DNA of 64,000 nucleotides from Mycobacterium sp. GA-0227b (lineage in GTDB: Bacteria; Actinomycetota; Actinomycetes; Mycobacteriales; Mycobacteriaceae): contig NZ_LQIK01000009.1 in assembly GCF_001499855.1 (NCBI RefSeq), positions 43,595 through 107,594 of the forward strand, given 5' to 3'. The notes under the pieces were generated by a model. That model saw only the letters and a list, made by a program, of their open reading frames with translations, was not told the DNA's origin and made no database searches. Positions 49,158 to 57,263 of the stretch are shown here, in pieces. The translations under genes were made by a program, and so were the position numbers. Numbering within the stretch: position 1 is the stretch's first letter; the number at the start of each line of letters is the position of its first letter.

Positions 49158-50690
49158 ATGCCAGCCGAATTCGTCGCCGCGATCGATCAGGGCACCACGA
49201 GCACCCGATGCATGATCTTCGACCACGGCGGCGCCGATGTCGGCCGCCATCAACTCGAACACGAGCAGATCCTGCCGAAGGCCGGTTGGGTCGAACACAA
49301 TCCGGTCGAGATCTGGGAGCGCACCGCGTCGGTCATCATGTCGGCGCTGAACAAGACGAACCTGGCGGCGACCGACCTGGCCGCGCTGGGCATCACCAAC
49401 CAGCGGGAGACGGCGCTGGTCTGGAACAAGCGGACGGGACGGCCGTACTACAACGCGATCGTGTGGCAGGACACCCGCACCGATCGCATCGCCTCGGCGC
49501 TGGACCGGGACGGCCGCGGCGAGGTGATCCGCCGCAAGGCCGGCCTGCCGCCGGCGACCTATTTCTCGGCCGGCAAGGTGCAGTGGATCCTGGAGAACGT
49601 CGACGGCGTCCGGGAGGCCGCCGAGGCCGGCGACGCGATCTTCGGTACACCCGACACGTGGGTGCTGTGGAATCTGACCGGTGGTCCGCGCGGCGGCGCA
49701 CACGTCACCGATGTCACAAACGCCAGCCGCACCATGCTGATGGACCTGGAGACGCTGGACTGGGACGACGAACTGTTGTCGTTCTTCGGGATTCCACGGC
49801 AGATGCTGCCGGAGATCAAACCGTCGTCGTATCCGGAGTCGTACGGCATCACCCGCGACGACGGGCCGGTCGCCGGTCAGGTGCCGCTGACCGGGATCCT
49901 CGGCGACCAGCAGGCGGCGATGGTCGGCCAGGTGTGCCTCGATGCCGGTGAGGCCAAGAACACCTACGGCACAGGGAACTTCCTGCTGCTGAACACTGGT
50001 GAGAAAATCGTGCGCTCCGAGAACGGCTTGCTGACCACGCTGTGCTACCAGTTCACGGACCGAGATGGGCCGGCCAAACCCGTTTACGCGCTGGAGGGTT
50101 CGATCGCGGTCACCGGTTCGGCCGTGCAGTGGCTGCGCGATCAGCTGGGCATCATCAGCGGCGCTGCGCAGAGCGAGGCGCTGGCGCGCCAGGTCGAGGA
50201 CAACGGCGGCGTGTACTTCGTGCCCGCATTCTCGGGATTGTTTGCGCCGTACTGGCGTTCGGATGCCCGCGGCGCGATCGTCGGGCTGTCGCGGTACAAC
50301 ACCAACGCGCATCTGGCGAGGGCAACCCTCGAGGCGATCTGCTACCAGAGCCGCGACGTCGTCGACGCGATGGAGGCCGACTCCGGCGTGCGCATGGAGG
50401 TCCTCAAGGTCGACGGCGGCATCACCGCCAACGATCTGTGCATGCAGATCCAGGCCGACGTGCTCGGCGTCGACGTCGTCAAGCCTGTCGTCGCCGAGAC
50501 CACCGCGTTGGGCGCGGCATACGCCGCCGGTCTCGCCGTCGGGTTCTGGGATAACGCCGATGACCTGCGGTCGAACTGGCAGGAGGGCAAGCGCTGGACG
50601 CCGTCGTGGAGCGACGAGCAGCGCGAGTTCGCTTACGCCGGTTGGCAGAAGGCGGTGCAGCGCACGCTGGACTGGGTCGACGTCGAGTGA
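49158..50690 (+). CDS. glpK: Glycerol kinase
   Basis: 510 aa from the ATG at 49158 (GAAGGA upstream). The FGGY opening is [71 protein letters not shown] and [20 protein letters not shown] are GlpK signatures, and [20 protein letters not shown] is the C-terminal ATP-site block. It phosphorylates glycerol to glycerol-3-phosphate in the cytosol. It matches Rv3696c. Confidence 0.97.
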   Translation: MPAEFVAAIDQGTTSTRCMIFDHGGADVGRHQLEHEQILPKAGWVEHNPVEIWERTASVIMSALNKTNLAATDLAALGITNQRETALVWNKRTGRPYYNAIVWQDTRTDRIASALDRDGRGEVIRRKAGLPPATYFSAGKVQWILENVDGVREAAEAGDAIFGTPDTWVLWNLTGGPRGGAHVTDVTNASRTMLMDLETLDWDDELLSFFGIPRQMLPEIKPSSYPESYGITRDDGPVAGQVPLTGILGDQQAAMVGQVCLDAGEAKNTYGTGNFLLLNTGEKIVRSENGLLTTLCYQFTDRDGPAKPVYALEGSIAVTGSAVQWLRDQLGIISGAAQSEALARQVEDNGGVYFVPAFSGLFAPYWRSDARGAIVGLSRYNTNAHLARATLEAICYQSRDVVDAMEADSGVRMEVLKVDGGITANDLCMQIQADVLGVDVVKPVVAETTALGAAYAAGLAVGFWDNADDLRSNWQEGKRWTPSWSDEQREFAYAGWQKAVQRTLDWVDVE

Positions 50691-50737
50691 TTTGTGGAGC
50701 GCTAGCGGCGCTGACCGCCGCGAACACTCCACAAATC
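50689..50737. terminator. Bidirectional stem-loop between glpK and padR
   Basis: GATTTGTGGAG (50689-50699) pairs perfectly with CTCCACAAATC (50727-50737), and the loop can fold again around AGCGGCG/CGCCG. It overlaps the last bases of the glpK stop codon and serves two convergent genes. Confidence 0.8.
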
Positions 50738-50751
50738 GCAAACCGGACGGC

Positions 50752-51477
50752 CTACTCAGACTCGCCGAGGATGCCGTAGATCTCGCGCCGGGCGTTGTTG
50801 ACGATGTCGACGATCCGCTGTTGCTGCTCCTCGCCGGTGGCGAAGGCCGCCTGCGCGACGGCGCCCATCAGCTGGGCGACCGCGGTCTGGAGGTTGACGT
50901 GGCTCGGGTCGACGTTGTCGGCGATCTCCTCCCACGGCGCGGTCTCGATCTTCTCCGCCGCAGTGTGTCCGTCGTTGGTGAGCTCGAAAAGCTTCTTGCT
51001 GCCGTCACTTTCGGTCGCCTCGATGAGCCCTTCGTCGACGAGCAACTGCAGCGTCGGATACACCGACCCGGGGCTCGGCCGCCACAGGTTCTGGCTGCGC
51101 TCGGCGATCTCCTGGATCATCTCGTAACCGTGCATGGGCCGCTCGGCGAGAAGTTTGAGGATCGCCGAGCGCACATCGCCGCGACGGCCACGGCCGCGAC
51201 GGCGGCCGCGGTGCAGGCCGCCGGGGCCGAATCCCGCGCCGAAGCCGGGGCGGAAGCCGAAGCCGCCGCGCGGGTCGAAGCCGAACTCGAAGCCGCCGCG
51301 ACCCGGACCGAACCCGGGTGGACCGCCGAAGCCTGGCCCGCCGTCGTGCTGGCGGAGTTGTTCGCGCAGGTTCTCGCGGAACTCGCGCCGGGCCTGCCGC
51401 CGCTGCTGATGCAGGGCGCGCCGGTCCAGTGGGGTGAAGCCGAAGCCGCCGGGCGGCGGCGTGAATGGGTCTGTCAT
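50752..51477 (-). CDS. PadR-family regulator with Gly/Phe-rich N-terminal tail
   Basis: 241 aa from the ATG at 51477. The C-terminal half is a PadR winged helix: DVRSAILKLLAERPMHGYEM, NLWRPSPGSVYPTLQLLVDE and GLIEATESDGSKKLFELTND, then a dimerisation helix. The first 100 residues are low-complexity: a basic/Gln segment (RRQARREFRENLREQLRQ), then a Gly-Phe-Pro stretch (GGFEFGFDPRGGFGFRPGFG) ending in RGRRRGRGRRG. This tail is probably disordered and nucleic-acid-binding. The upstream palindrome 51517-51543 is a likely autoregulatory site. Confidence 0.88.
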   Translation of the reverse strand: MTDPFTPPPGGFGFTPLDRRALHQQRRQARREFRENLREQLRQHDGGPGFGGPPGFGPGRGGFEFGFDPRGGFGFRPGFGAGFGPGGLHRGRRRGRGRRGDVRSAILKLLAERPMHGYEMIQEIAERSQNLWRPSPGSVYPTLQLLVDEGLIEATESDGSKKLFELTNDGHTAAEKIETAPWEEIADNVDPSHVNLQTAVAQLMGAVAQAAFATGEEQQQRIVDIVNNARREIYGILGESE

Positions 51478-51516
51478 GTCCGTTTCCTTTTGATCGTGAG
51501 AAAGCGCGTCGTGCGC

Positions 51517-51543
51517 TTCCGATACGTAGACGATATATCGGAA
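51517..51543. promoter_or_regulatory. Probable PadR operator
   Basis: TTCCGATA (51517-51524) and TATCGGAA (51536-51543) are exact inverted repeats separated by 11 nt, with an inner palindrome CGATATATCG (51531-51540). The site is 40 nt upstream of the first padR gene. An AT-rich ATAT core is usual for PadR operators. Confidence 0.75.
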
Positions 51544-51544
51544 A

Positions 51545-52117
51545 CTATCGTGATGCAACGTCGCGGCGTCGGTCCCGGTCGTCCATCCCCTCGATGACGG
51601 ACCGCGCCCAATCCGCTTCCATCGCATTCAGCTGCAGCCCGTATTCGAGCGCGGCTCGGCCGTAGAAGAGCCCGTCACTGTCGTCCCAGGCGATCGAGTC
51701 ACGTAGCTTCTCGAGCCGGTTGATTTCGGCGTCGGCGCGCTCGGCCATCGCCGTGAGGTGCGCCCGCGCCTGCTCATCAGTGACTTCACCGAGTAGGAAG
51801 ATGCGCAGAAGCGCTGGGCTGCGAAACGGCGGATCATCCTTTGGGTTGACGATCCACCGCCGCAACTCGGCCCGGCCGGCCGCGGTGATGCGGTACTCCT
51901 TGCGGCCGCGGGGCCCGATGGCCGAAACCTCGATCAACCCGGCGTCGGCCAGCTTGTTCAGTTCGCCGTACAACTGGCTCTGGGTGGCCGGCCACACGTT
52001 GGCCATCGACTTCTCGAAGTGCTTGAGCAGGTCGTATCCACTGCCTGGCTGTTGGGCCAGGAGGCCCAGCGCCGCAATCCGCAAACTCACCGCTCCAGCA
52101 TACTTCACTCTTGACAT
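51545..52117 (-). CDS. PadR/Vir-family transcriptional regulator
   Basis: 190 aa. It has an N-terminal PadR winged helix (SLRIAALGLLAQQPGSGYDL, ANVWPATQSQLYGELNKLAD, GLIEVSAIGPRGRKEYRITA) and a C-terminal Vir_act_alpha helical domain (LLGEVTDEQARAHLTAMAER). It is divergent from the carotenoid oxygenase gene, with two identical palindromes in between, one covering its own start codon. It probably represses both genes and responds to a hydrophobic or phenolic ligand. Confidence 0.9.
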   Translation of the reverse strand: MSRVKYAGAVSLRIAALGLLAQQPGSGYDLLKHFEKSMANVWPATQSQLYGELNKLADAGLIEVSAIGPRGRKEYRITAAGRAELRRWIVNPKDDPPFRSPALLRIFLLGEVTDEQARAHLTAMAERADAEINRLEKLRDSIAWDDSDGLFYGRAALEYGLQLNAMEADWARSVIEGMDDRDRRRDVASR

Positions 52118-52135
52118 GTCAGGAGTGACATGTCA
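52112..52135. promoter_or_regulatory. Twin palindromic operators of the PadR/carotenoid oxygenase pair
   Basis: TGACATGTCA occurs twice, at 52112-52121 and 52126-52135, each a perfect 10-bp palindrome, 14 bp centre to centre. The first overlaps the PadR start codon and a TTGACA (52111-52116) that could be a -35 box for the oxygenase gene. Confidence 0.8.
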
Positions 52136-52165
52136 GTGTCGGGTTACCGATTTGAGGAGGGCTAG

Positions 52166-53500
52166 ATGACCGAGACGACCGATTCGACGCTTTTCGGCAC
52201 CGACGACTTCTTCCGGCGCGGCAACTACGCCCCGGTCGCAGACGAACTGACCGAATACAACCTCCCGGTGCACGGCGCGATACCGCCGGAACTGAACGGC
52301 TGGTATCTGCGCAACGGGCCCAACCCGCGCCAGGCCACGGCGCACTGGTTCGTCGGCGACGGCATGATCCACGGCGTCCGCATCGAAGGCGGCCGGGCCA
52401 AGTGGTACCGCAATCGGTGGGTGCGCACCGACAGCTTCGTTCAGGATTTCCCGCTCTACAACGCCGACGGCACCCGCAACCTGCGCTCCAGCGTGGCGAA
52501 CACCCACGTCGTCAACCACGCGGGCAAGACGCTCGCGCTGGTGGAATCGTCGCTGCCCTACGAAATCACCAACGATCTGGAGACGTTGGGCGCCTACGAC
52601 TTCGGCGGCAAACTCGTCGACTCCATGACCGCGCACCCGAAGATCTGCCCGACGACCGGCGAATTGCACTTCTTCGGTTACGGCAACATCTTCGCCCCGC
52701 ACGTGACCTATCACCGCGCCGACGCCAACGGCGAGTTGACCGTCAACCGGCCGCTCGACGTTCCAGCGCTGACGATGATGCACGACTTCGCGCTGACCGG
52801 GTCGTACGTCGTCTTCATGGACCTGCCCATCGTGTTCGACCTCGAGAATGCGATGAAGGCCAACGACGACATGCCGTATCGGTGGGACGACGATTACGGC
52901 GCACGTCTAGGGGTGCTGCGCCGCGACGACCCATTCGGTGAAGTGCGGTGGTACGACATCGATCCGTGCTATGTGTTCCACGTCGCCAACGCCTACGACG
53001 ACGGGAATTCGATTGTGCTGCAAGCTGTCCGATACCCCGAGCTGTGGCGGGGCACTGGCGGCTTCGAGGCCGACGGCGTGTTGTGGAGTTGGACGATCGA
53101 TCCGTCCACGGGCACCGTCTCCGAACGTCAGCTCGACGAGCGCGCGGTCGAGTTCCCGCGCATCGACGACCGGCTGGCCACTTTGCCGGCCCGCTATGCC
53201 GTCGCCGTCGGTGACGGCCGGCTCGTGCGCTACGAGCTGTCGACCGGCGCCGCGGTGGAGCACACCTTCGGTACCGCAGAAGCCCCCGGTGGCCCCGGCG
53301 AGGCGGTGTTCGTCCCGTCGGCATCGGCGCCCGCCGACGAGAGCAGCGGCTGGTATCTCGGCTACGTCTACGACCCCGCGCGTGACGGCAGCGACCTCGT
53401 CATCATCGACGCCTCCGACTTCTCCGGCCCGCCGGTCGCGAGAATCGAGCTACCGCAACGGGTTCCCTACGGCTTCCACGGCAACTGGATCGCCGGGTGA
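52166..53500 (+). CDS. Carotenoid oxygenase (RPE65 family)
   Basis: 444 aa with GAGGAGG upstream of the ATG. It is a seven-bladed propeller of the carotenoid cleavage dioxygenase family; the four iron His are placed in MTAHPKICPTTGELHFFGYG, TMMHDFALTGSYVVFMDLPI, CYVFHVANAYDDGNS and the C-terminal YGFHGNWIAG. The N-terminal IPPELNGWYLRNGPNPRQA is also typical. It cleaves a carotenoid, apocarotenoid or stilbene double bond. Its C-terminus overlaps the convergent AraC gene by 51 nt. Confidence 0.93.
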   Translation: MTETTDSTLFGTDDFFRRGNYAPVADELTEYNLPVHGAIPPELNGWYLRNGPNPRQATAHWFVGDGMIHGVRIEGGRAKWYRNRWVRTDSFVQDFPLYNADGTRNLRSSVANTHVVNHAGKTLALVESSLPYEITNDLETLGAYDFGGKLVDSMTAHPKICPTTGELHFFGYGNIFAPHVTYHRADANGELTVNRPLDVPALTMMHDFALTGSYVVFMDLPIVFDLENAMKANDDMPYRWDDDYGARLGVLRRDDPFGEVRWYDIDPCYVFHVANAYDDGNSIVLQAVRYPELWRGTGGFEADGVLWSWTIDPSTGTVSERQLDERAVEFPRIDDRLATLPARYAVAVGDGRLVRYELSTGAAVEHTFGTAEAPGGPGEAVFVPSASAPADESSGWYLGYVYDPARDGSDLVIIDASDFSGPPVARIELPQRVPYGFHGNWIAG

Positions 53501-54430
53501 CGCGCTCGCGGCGCGGTGGGTGTTCGGGCTGACGCCGTAGGCCCGCTTGAATGCGCTGCTCAATGCGAACGGCGTGCTGTAGCCGACCTGGCGCGCGACC
53601 GCCGCGATCGTCGCCCCGCTTGACTGCAGCAGATCGGCGGCGAGCGCGAGTCGCCAACCGGTCAGGAACGCGATCGGTGGTTCGCCGACCAGATCTGTGA
53701 ACCTGCGAGCGAACACCGCCCGCGAGGAACCCACCGCCGCAGCGAGATTCGCAACCGTCCAGGGATGCTCGGGATTGTTGTAGATCAGTTTGAGCGCGGG
53801 TCCGACGACGGGGTCCTGTTCGGCGTGCCACCACGTCGGCGCGTTGCCGTCACGACCGAACCAGGCCCGCAGCACCGCGATCAGCAGCACGTCGAGCAGG
53901 CGGTCCAGGTAGGCCTCCTGCCCGGGGCCGTCACAGCCCGCCTCGGCGCCGAGCAGGTCCACCAGCGGCGTGTCCCACTCGTCGGCACGCAGCACCAGCA
54001 CCGAGGGCAGCACATCCAACAGGCGGGCGCTGACCTCGCTGCGGCCCTCATAGGCGCAGATCACCGACCGGGTCGCGCCCGACGCACTGTTGCCCCAGGT
54101 CCGCACGCCGATCGACATCGCGAACTCGAGGGTGTCACCGGTCAGCGTCGTGCAGCGCTGACCCGGATGGATGACGATCATCGGGGCGGTCGACGGATCA
54201 TCGGCGACCACGTAGTGATCGATGCCGCGGGTCAATGCGACGTCGCCGGGATGCAGCCATGTCGTTCCGCTGGATTCGCCCACGATGGCTGCGCTGCCGT
54301 GCGTCTGACAGATCAGGGTCAGCGGCGCGTCATCGCGTATGAGCAGCGACCACGGCGGGTCCATCCGCATCCGCAGCACAAACGCGCCGCGCGCCCGCAC
54401 CCCGTCGAGCAAGCCGACAACGGCGTCCAC
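53450..54430 (-). CDS. AraC-family regulator with N-terminal cupin
   Basis: 326 aa from a GTG. The N-terminal Cupin_6 ligand domain (LIRDDAPLTLICQTHGSAAI, TTWLHPGDVALTRGIDHYVV) is followed by two HTH motifs: VANLAAAVGSSRAVFARRFT and VARQVGYSTPFALSSAFKRA, closing with YGVSPNTHR. It ends inside the 3' end of the carotenoid oxygenase gene (51-nt overlap). Nine nt upstream on the same strand lies the TetR gene's stop, so it may be the second gene of that transcript. Confidence 0.92.
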   Translation of the reverse strand: MDAVVGLLDGVRARGAFVLRMRMDPPWSLLIRDDAPLTLICQTHGSAAIVGESSGTTWLHPGDVALTRGIDHYVVADDPSTAPMIVIHPGQRCTTLTGDTLEFAMSIGVRTWGNSASGATRSVICAYEGRSEVSARLLDVLPSVLVLRADEWDTPLVDLLGAEAGCDGPGQEAYLDRLLDVLLIAVLRAWFGRDGNAPTWWHAEQDPVVGPALKLIYNNPEHPWTVANLAAAVGSSRAVFARRFTDLVGEPPIAFLTGWRLALAADLLQSSGATIAAVARQVGYSTPFALSSAFKRAYGVSPNTHRAASASPGDPVAVEAVGNPLR

Positions 54431-54439
54431 GGTGTGAGC

Positions 54440-55081
54440 CTATCCCGCGGGTGCGCGGTAGCCCGCCAGGAAGACCGCGACACCGGCGGCGACATGCTGG
54501 TCGACGTCGATTGCCTCGAGCACATCGGGCCCGCCGTGAAACAGCGCCTGGTCGATGCACCTGCCGACGATCAGGAACGCGAAATGTTCGGCGGCCAAGC
54601 GGGGTTCGGGCGCGTGAAGCAGCCCGCGGCGGTGCAGGTGACCGAAGGAGTCGGCGTAGGCGGCCAGCGTTCGGGCGGGCGCGCGCTCGTAGTACAACCG
54701 CGCCAGCGCCGGCGATCGGTTGGCCTCGCCGATGATGAGTCGGCGCAACTGCACGACGGGTTCCTGCAGTACCGCGTGCAGATAGTCACCCGCAAGAGCG
54801 GTCAGGTCCGCCTCGATATCGGAGGTCTTGGCCAGCGCTTCGATGCGGTCGGCAAACGGGGCGACCGTGTGCTCGAGAGCGTCGTCGACGATCGCGAGAA
54901 GCAGTTCCTGCTTGTCGCCGAAGTGTTTGTACACGGTCTGCTTGGACACCTCGGCCGTCGCGGCCACCTGATCCATGCTGGTGCCCTGGTAACCGTGGCC
55001 CAGAAACAGCGCACGGCCCGCGGACAGGATCGATGCGCGCTTGCGGGCCGATCGGCCGAGTGCCTCCGTCGTCACGACCAT
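54440..55081 (-). CDS. TetR/AcrR-family regulator
   Basis: 213 aa. The N-terminal HTH is GHGYQGTSMDQVAATAEVSK followed by QTVYKHFGDKQELLLAIVDD; the C-terminal ligand domain resembles TetR_C of the AefR type (EPVVQLRRLIIGEANRSPAL). It is divergent from the DUF998-DUF1772 pair, with two operator-like palindromes between. It very likely represses both sides. Confidence 0.93.
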   Translation of the reverse strand: MVVTTEALGRSARKRASILSAGRALFLGHGYQGTSMDQVAATAEVSKQTVYKHFGDKQELLLAIVDDALEHTVAPFADRIEALAKTSDIEADLTALAGDYLHAVLQEPVVQLRRLIIGEANRSPALARLYYERAPARTLAAYADSFGHLHRRGLLHAPEPRLAAEHFAFLIVGRCIDQALFHGGPDVLEAIDVDQHVAAGVAVFLAGYRAPAG

Positions 55082-55086
55082 ATAGT

Positions 55087-55123
55087 ACTGGACAGTCCAG
55101 TTCTCGGTACTGTACCGTCCAGT
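55087..55123. promoter_or_regulatory. Two TetR-type operators
   Basis: ACTGGACAGTCCAGT (55087-55101) is a perfect 15-bp palindrome. A second, weaker copy ACTGTACCGTCCAGT lies at 55109-55123, 22 bp away, two turns of helix. They fill the 62-bp gap between the divergent tetR and DUF998 genes. Confidence 0.85.
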
Positions 55124-55143
55124 CTATTCGGAGGGAGCGCTCG

Positions 55144-55806
55144 ATGACCACGACTGACTGTCCACCCCTGGATGTGCGGGTGACCAAGTCACTGCTGGGC
55201 TACGGCATCATCGCCGGACCGATCTACGTTGTCGTCGCGGCCGCGCAGGCACTCACTCGAGACGGCTACGACCCGACCCGGCATGCGATCAGCCAACTCG
55301 CCAACGGCCCTTGGGGTTGGATTCAGATCGTCAACTTTCTGATCACCGGAGCGATGACCGTCGCCGCGGCAGTTGGTGTGCGCCGCGCACTCGGTCGGGG
55401 ACGCCGGTCCGCTTGGGCGGCGGCGCTGCTCGGCGCCTACGGCGTCGGACTGCTCGGCGCCGGCGTCTTCCGCGCGGATCCGTCGGATGGCTTCCCACCC
55501 GGCACGCCGCCAGGGATGGGCGAAGTGAGTTGGCACGGCATGGCGCACTTCGCGATCGCCGGCCTCGCGTTCGGGTGTCTGGTGGCCGCCTGCTTCGTGA
55601 TCGCCGGCTGGTTCGCAGGCACCGGTGACCCGGCGTGGGCGTGGTTCTCGCGGGCCACCGGCGCCGTCTTCGGGCTGAGTTTCCTCGCGCTGGCCGGAAC
55701 AGGCGGAGCCGCAGCGGTTCTGACCTTCACCGCGGCCGTCGTGCTGGTATGGGGATGGTTGGCGGCGGTGTCGACCAAGCTCTATCGCGGCGTGCGGGCC
55801 ACCTAG
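55144..55806 (+). CDS. DUF998 membrane protein
   Basis: 220 aa with GGAGGGAG upstream of the ATG. Six membrane helices are predicted. The family block RDGYDPTRHAISQLANGPWG and VFRADPSDGFPPGTPPG with SWHGMAHFAIAGLAFG are typical of DUF998. Function unknown; homologues often lie under TetR control next to small membrane proteins. Probably co-transcribed with the DUF1772 gene. Confidence 0.88.
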   Translation: MTTTDCPPLDVRVTKSLLGYGIIAGPIYVVVAAAQALTRDGYDPTRHAISQLANGPWGWIQIVNFLITGAMTVAAAVGVRRALGRGRRSAWAAALLGAYGVGLLGAGVFRADPSDGFPPGTPPGMGEVSWHGMAHFAIAGLAFGCLVAACFVIAGWFAGTGDPAWAWFSRATGAVFGLSFLALAGTGGAAAVLTFTAAVVLVWGWLAAVSTKLYRGVRAT

Positions 55807-55873
55807 ACGCGCGCGTATGCGCGCAGGACGCTCGACGATGGCGTGCCGCTGCGCACACCGGTTGACTGAAGCC

Positions 55874-56368
55874 ATGACAGCCACTCCCTTCGTCATCCTG
55901 ACCTCGATTGCCGCGCTTGCCGCGGCGGCCGCCGCCGGCATGATGTATGTGTTTTCGACCTTCGTGCTGCGCGGACTCGATCGGACCGGTCCGGTCGATG
56001 CGATCATTGCGATGCGCGGCATGAACGCCGAGGCGAACACCAATGCGCCTTTCCTGATCGGCTATTTCGGTCCTGCGGTCCTCGCGGTCGCCGTCGGCGT
56101 GATGGCCGTCGTGAAGTGGGGCCAGCCTGGCAGCGTCTGGGCGCTGGTGGGCGCGGTCTTCGGTGTGCTCGCCGCGATCATCACGATCGCATTCAATGTG
56201 CCGCTGAACAACCACCTCGGCACCGTCGACCCCGCCGGCCTTTCGGTCGCCGAGGCGGCACGTGAATGGCGGGAGTACTACTCGCCGTGGACCGCATGGA
56301 ATCACCTGCGGACGGCCACCAGCATCACCGCGGCGATCCTGATGGTGATAGCTCTGCGCTACAACTGA
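55874..56368 (+). CDS. DUF1772 (anthrone-oxygenase-like) membrane protein
   Basis: 164 aa with four membrane helices. The family pattern is AAGMMYVFSTFVLRGLDRTG, IAFNVPLNNHLGTVDP and a C-terminal YYSPWTAWNHLRTATSITAA. DUF1772 includes fungal anthrone oxygenases, but bacterial members are mostly uncharacterised. It follows DUF998 by 67 nt in what looks like a TetR-controlled operon. Confidence 0.87.
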   Translation: MTATPFVILTSIAALAAAAAAGMMYVFSTFVLRGLDRTGPVDAIIAMRGMNAEANTNAPFLIGYFGPAVLAVAVGVMAVVKWGQPGSVWALVGAVFGVLAAIITIAFNVPLNNHLGTVDPAGLSVAEAAREWREYYSPWTAWNHLRTATSITAAILMVIALRYN

Positions 56369-56370
56369 AT

Positions 56371-57234
56371 TCAGCGGGGCGGGGCGAACCCGCCGGAGTC
56401 CGGACGCGGCATCGGTTGCGGTGGAAGGTTCACCGGTGGTGGCGTTTGATACCCCGGCCACTGCTGCTGGCGTGCCGACTGCGCTGCCTGCAGGCGAGCC
56501 AATTCCCGGCGATGCCGCTCGGCCAGTACCGCGGCGAGTACGAGCTGCGGCGGCGTACCCGGCGGCGGTGGCGGTGAGATCTGCGCGACGACGCCGGCGG
56601 TGATCCGGTATGCCATCTGTTCGCGAACCGCAGGGTTCAATTGCGCTGCCCGGCCGAGGAACTGGCGCGCCAGCTCCGCCAGCTCGGGCCGAAGTCCGGA
56701 CAGCTGTAACGACGATGCCCACCAGGCGAGCTGCGGGGGCATCGGCGGTGGGGGCGACATCCGCGGAGCGCGTTCGCTGATCACCACGGTGCCGGCGAAG
56801 ATGTCTCCGAGCCGTTTCCCTTTGGCCGACAACAAGCTGCAGATCACCGCGGGTCCGCCGGCGAGCATCCAGATTTCGATCACGCCGGACAGCGCGCGAA
56901 AGAACGCCTGCCGGAAGCGTTCCGGGCCACCGTCTTCGGACACCACCCGCAGCCCCATCGCGATCTTGCCCAGCGACCGACCCCGTGTCGCGGTCTCGAA
57001 TACGAGCGGATACCCGAGCAGGGCCAGCACGATGAAGATGATCATCACCGCCGCCGACAGCGCCGGATCGAACTGGGTGATCGTCAGCGAAAAGAGCAGC
57101 AGCCCGATCAGGTAGAGCAGGAAGACCACGGTGACGTCGATGAGCGCTGCGACCGCGCGAACCGGAAGCTGGGCGATCTGAACATCAAGGACCACCGCGT
57201 CTCCGGTCACCACTGGTTCCTGCGGCCCGACCAT
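56371..57234 (-). CDS. RDD-family membrane protein (Rv3695-like)
   Basis: 287 aa. An RDD domain with membrane helices fills residues about 20-150 (LPVRAVAALIDVTVVFLLYL; GRSLGKIAMGLRVVSEDGGP). The C-terminal 110 residues are cytosolic and Pro/Gln-rich (YQTPPPVNLPPQPMPRPDSG). It is divergent from the SpoIIM gene by 29 bp. The RDD-SpoIIM-DUF58-MoxR neighbourhood is conserved in actinobacteria and points to a shared membrane complex. Confidence 0.88.
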   Translation of the reverse strand: MVGPQEPVVTGDAVVLDVQIAQLPVRAVAALIDVTVVFLLYLIGLLLFSLTITQFDPALSAAVMIIFIVLALLGYPLVFETATRGRSLGKIAMGLRVVSEDGGPERFRQAFFRALSGVIEIWMLAGGPAVICSLLSAKGKRLGDIFAGTVVISERAPRMSPPPPMPPQLAWWASSLQLSGLRPELAELARQFLGRAAQLNPAVREQMAYRITAGVVAQISPPPPPGTPPQLVLAAVLAERHRRELARLQAAQSARQQQWPGYQTPPPVNLPPQPMPRPDSGGFAPPR

Positions 57235-57263
57235 AACGGGACACGCTACTAGGATTTGGATTC

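Noticed and set aside
48381..50741. Very long minus-strand frame antisense to glpK
   Set aside because: Only its 3' part (48381-49151) encodes a recognisable methyltransferase; the rest mirrors glpK codon structure.
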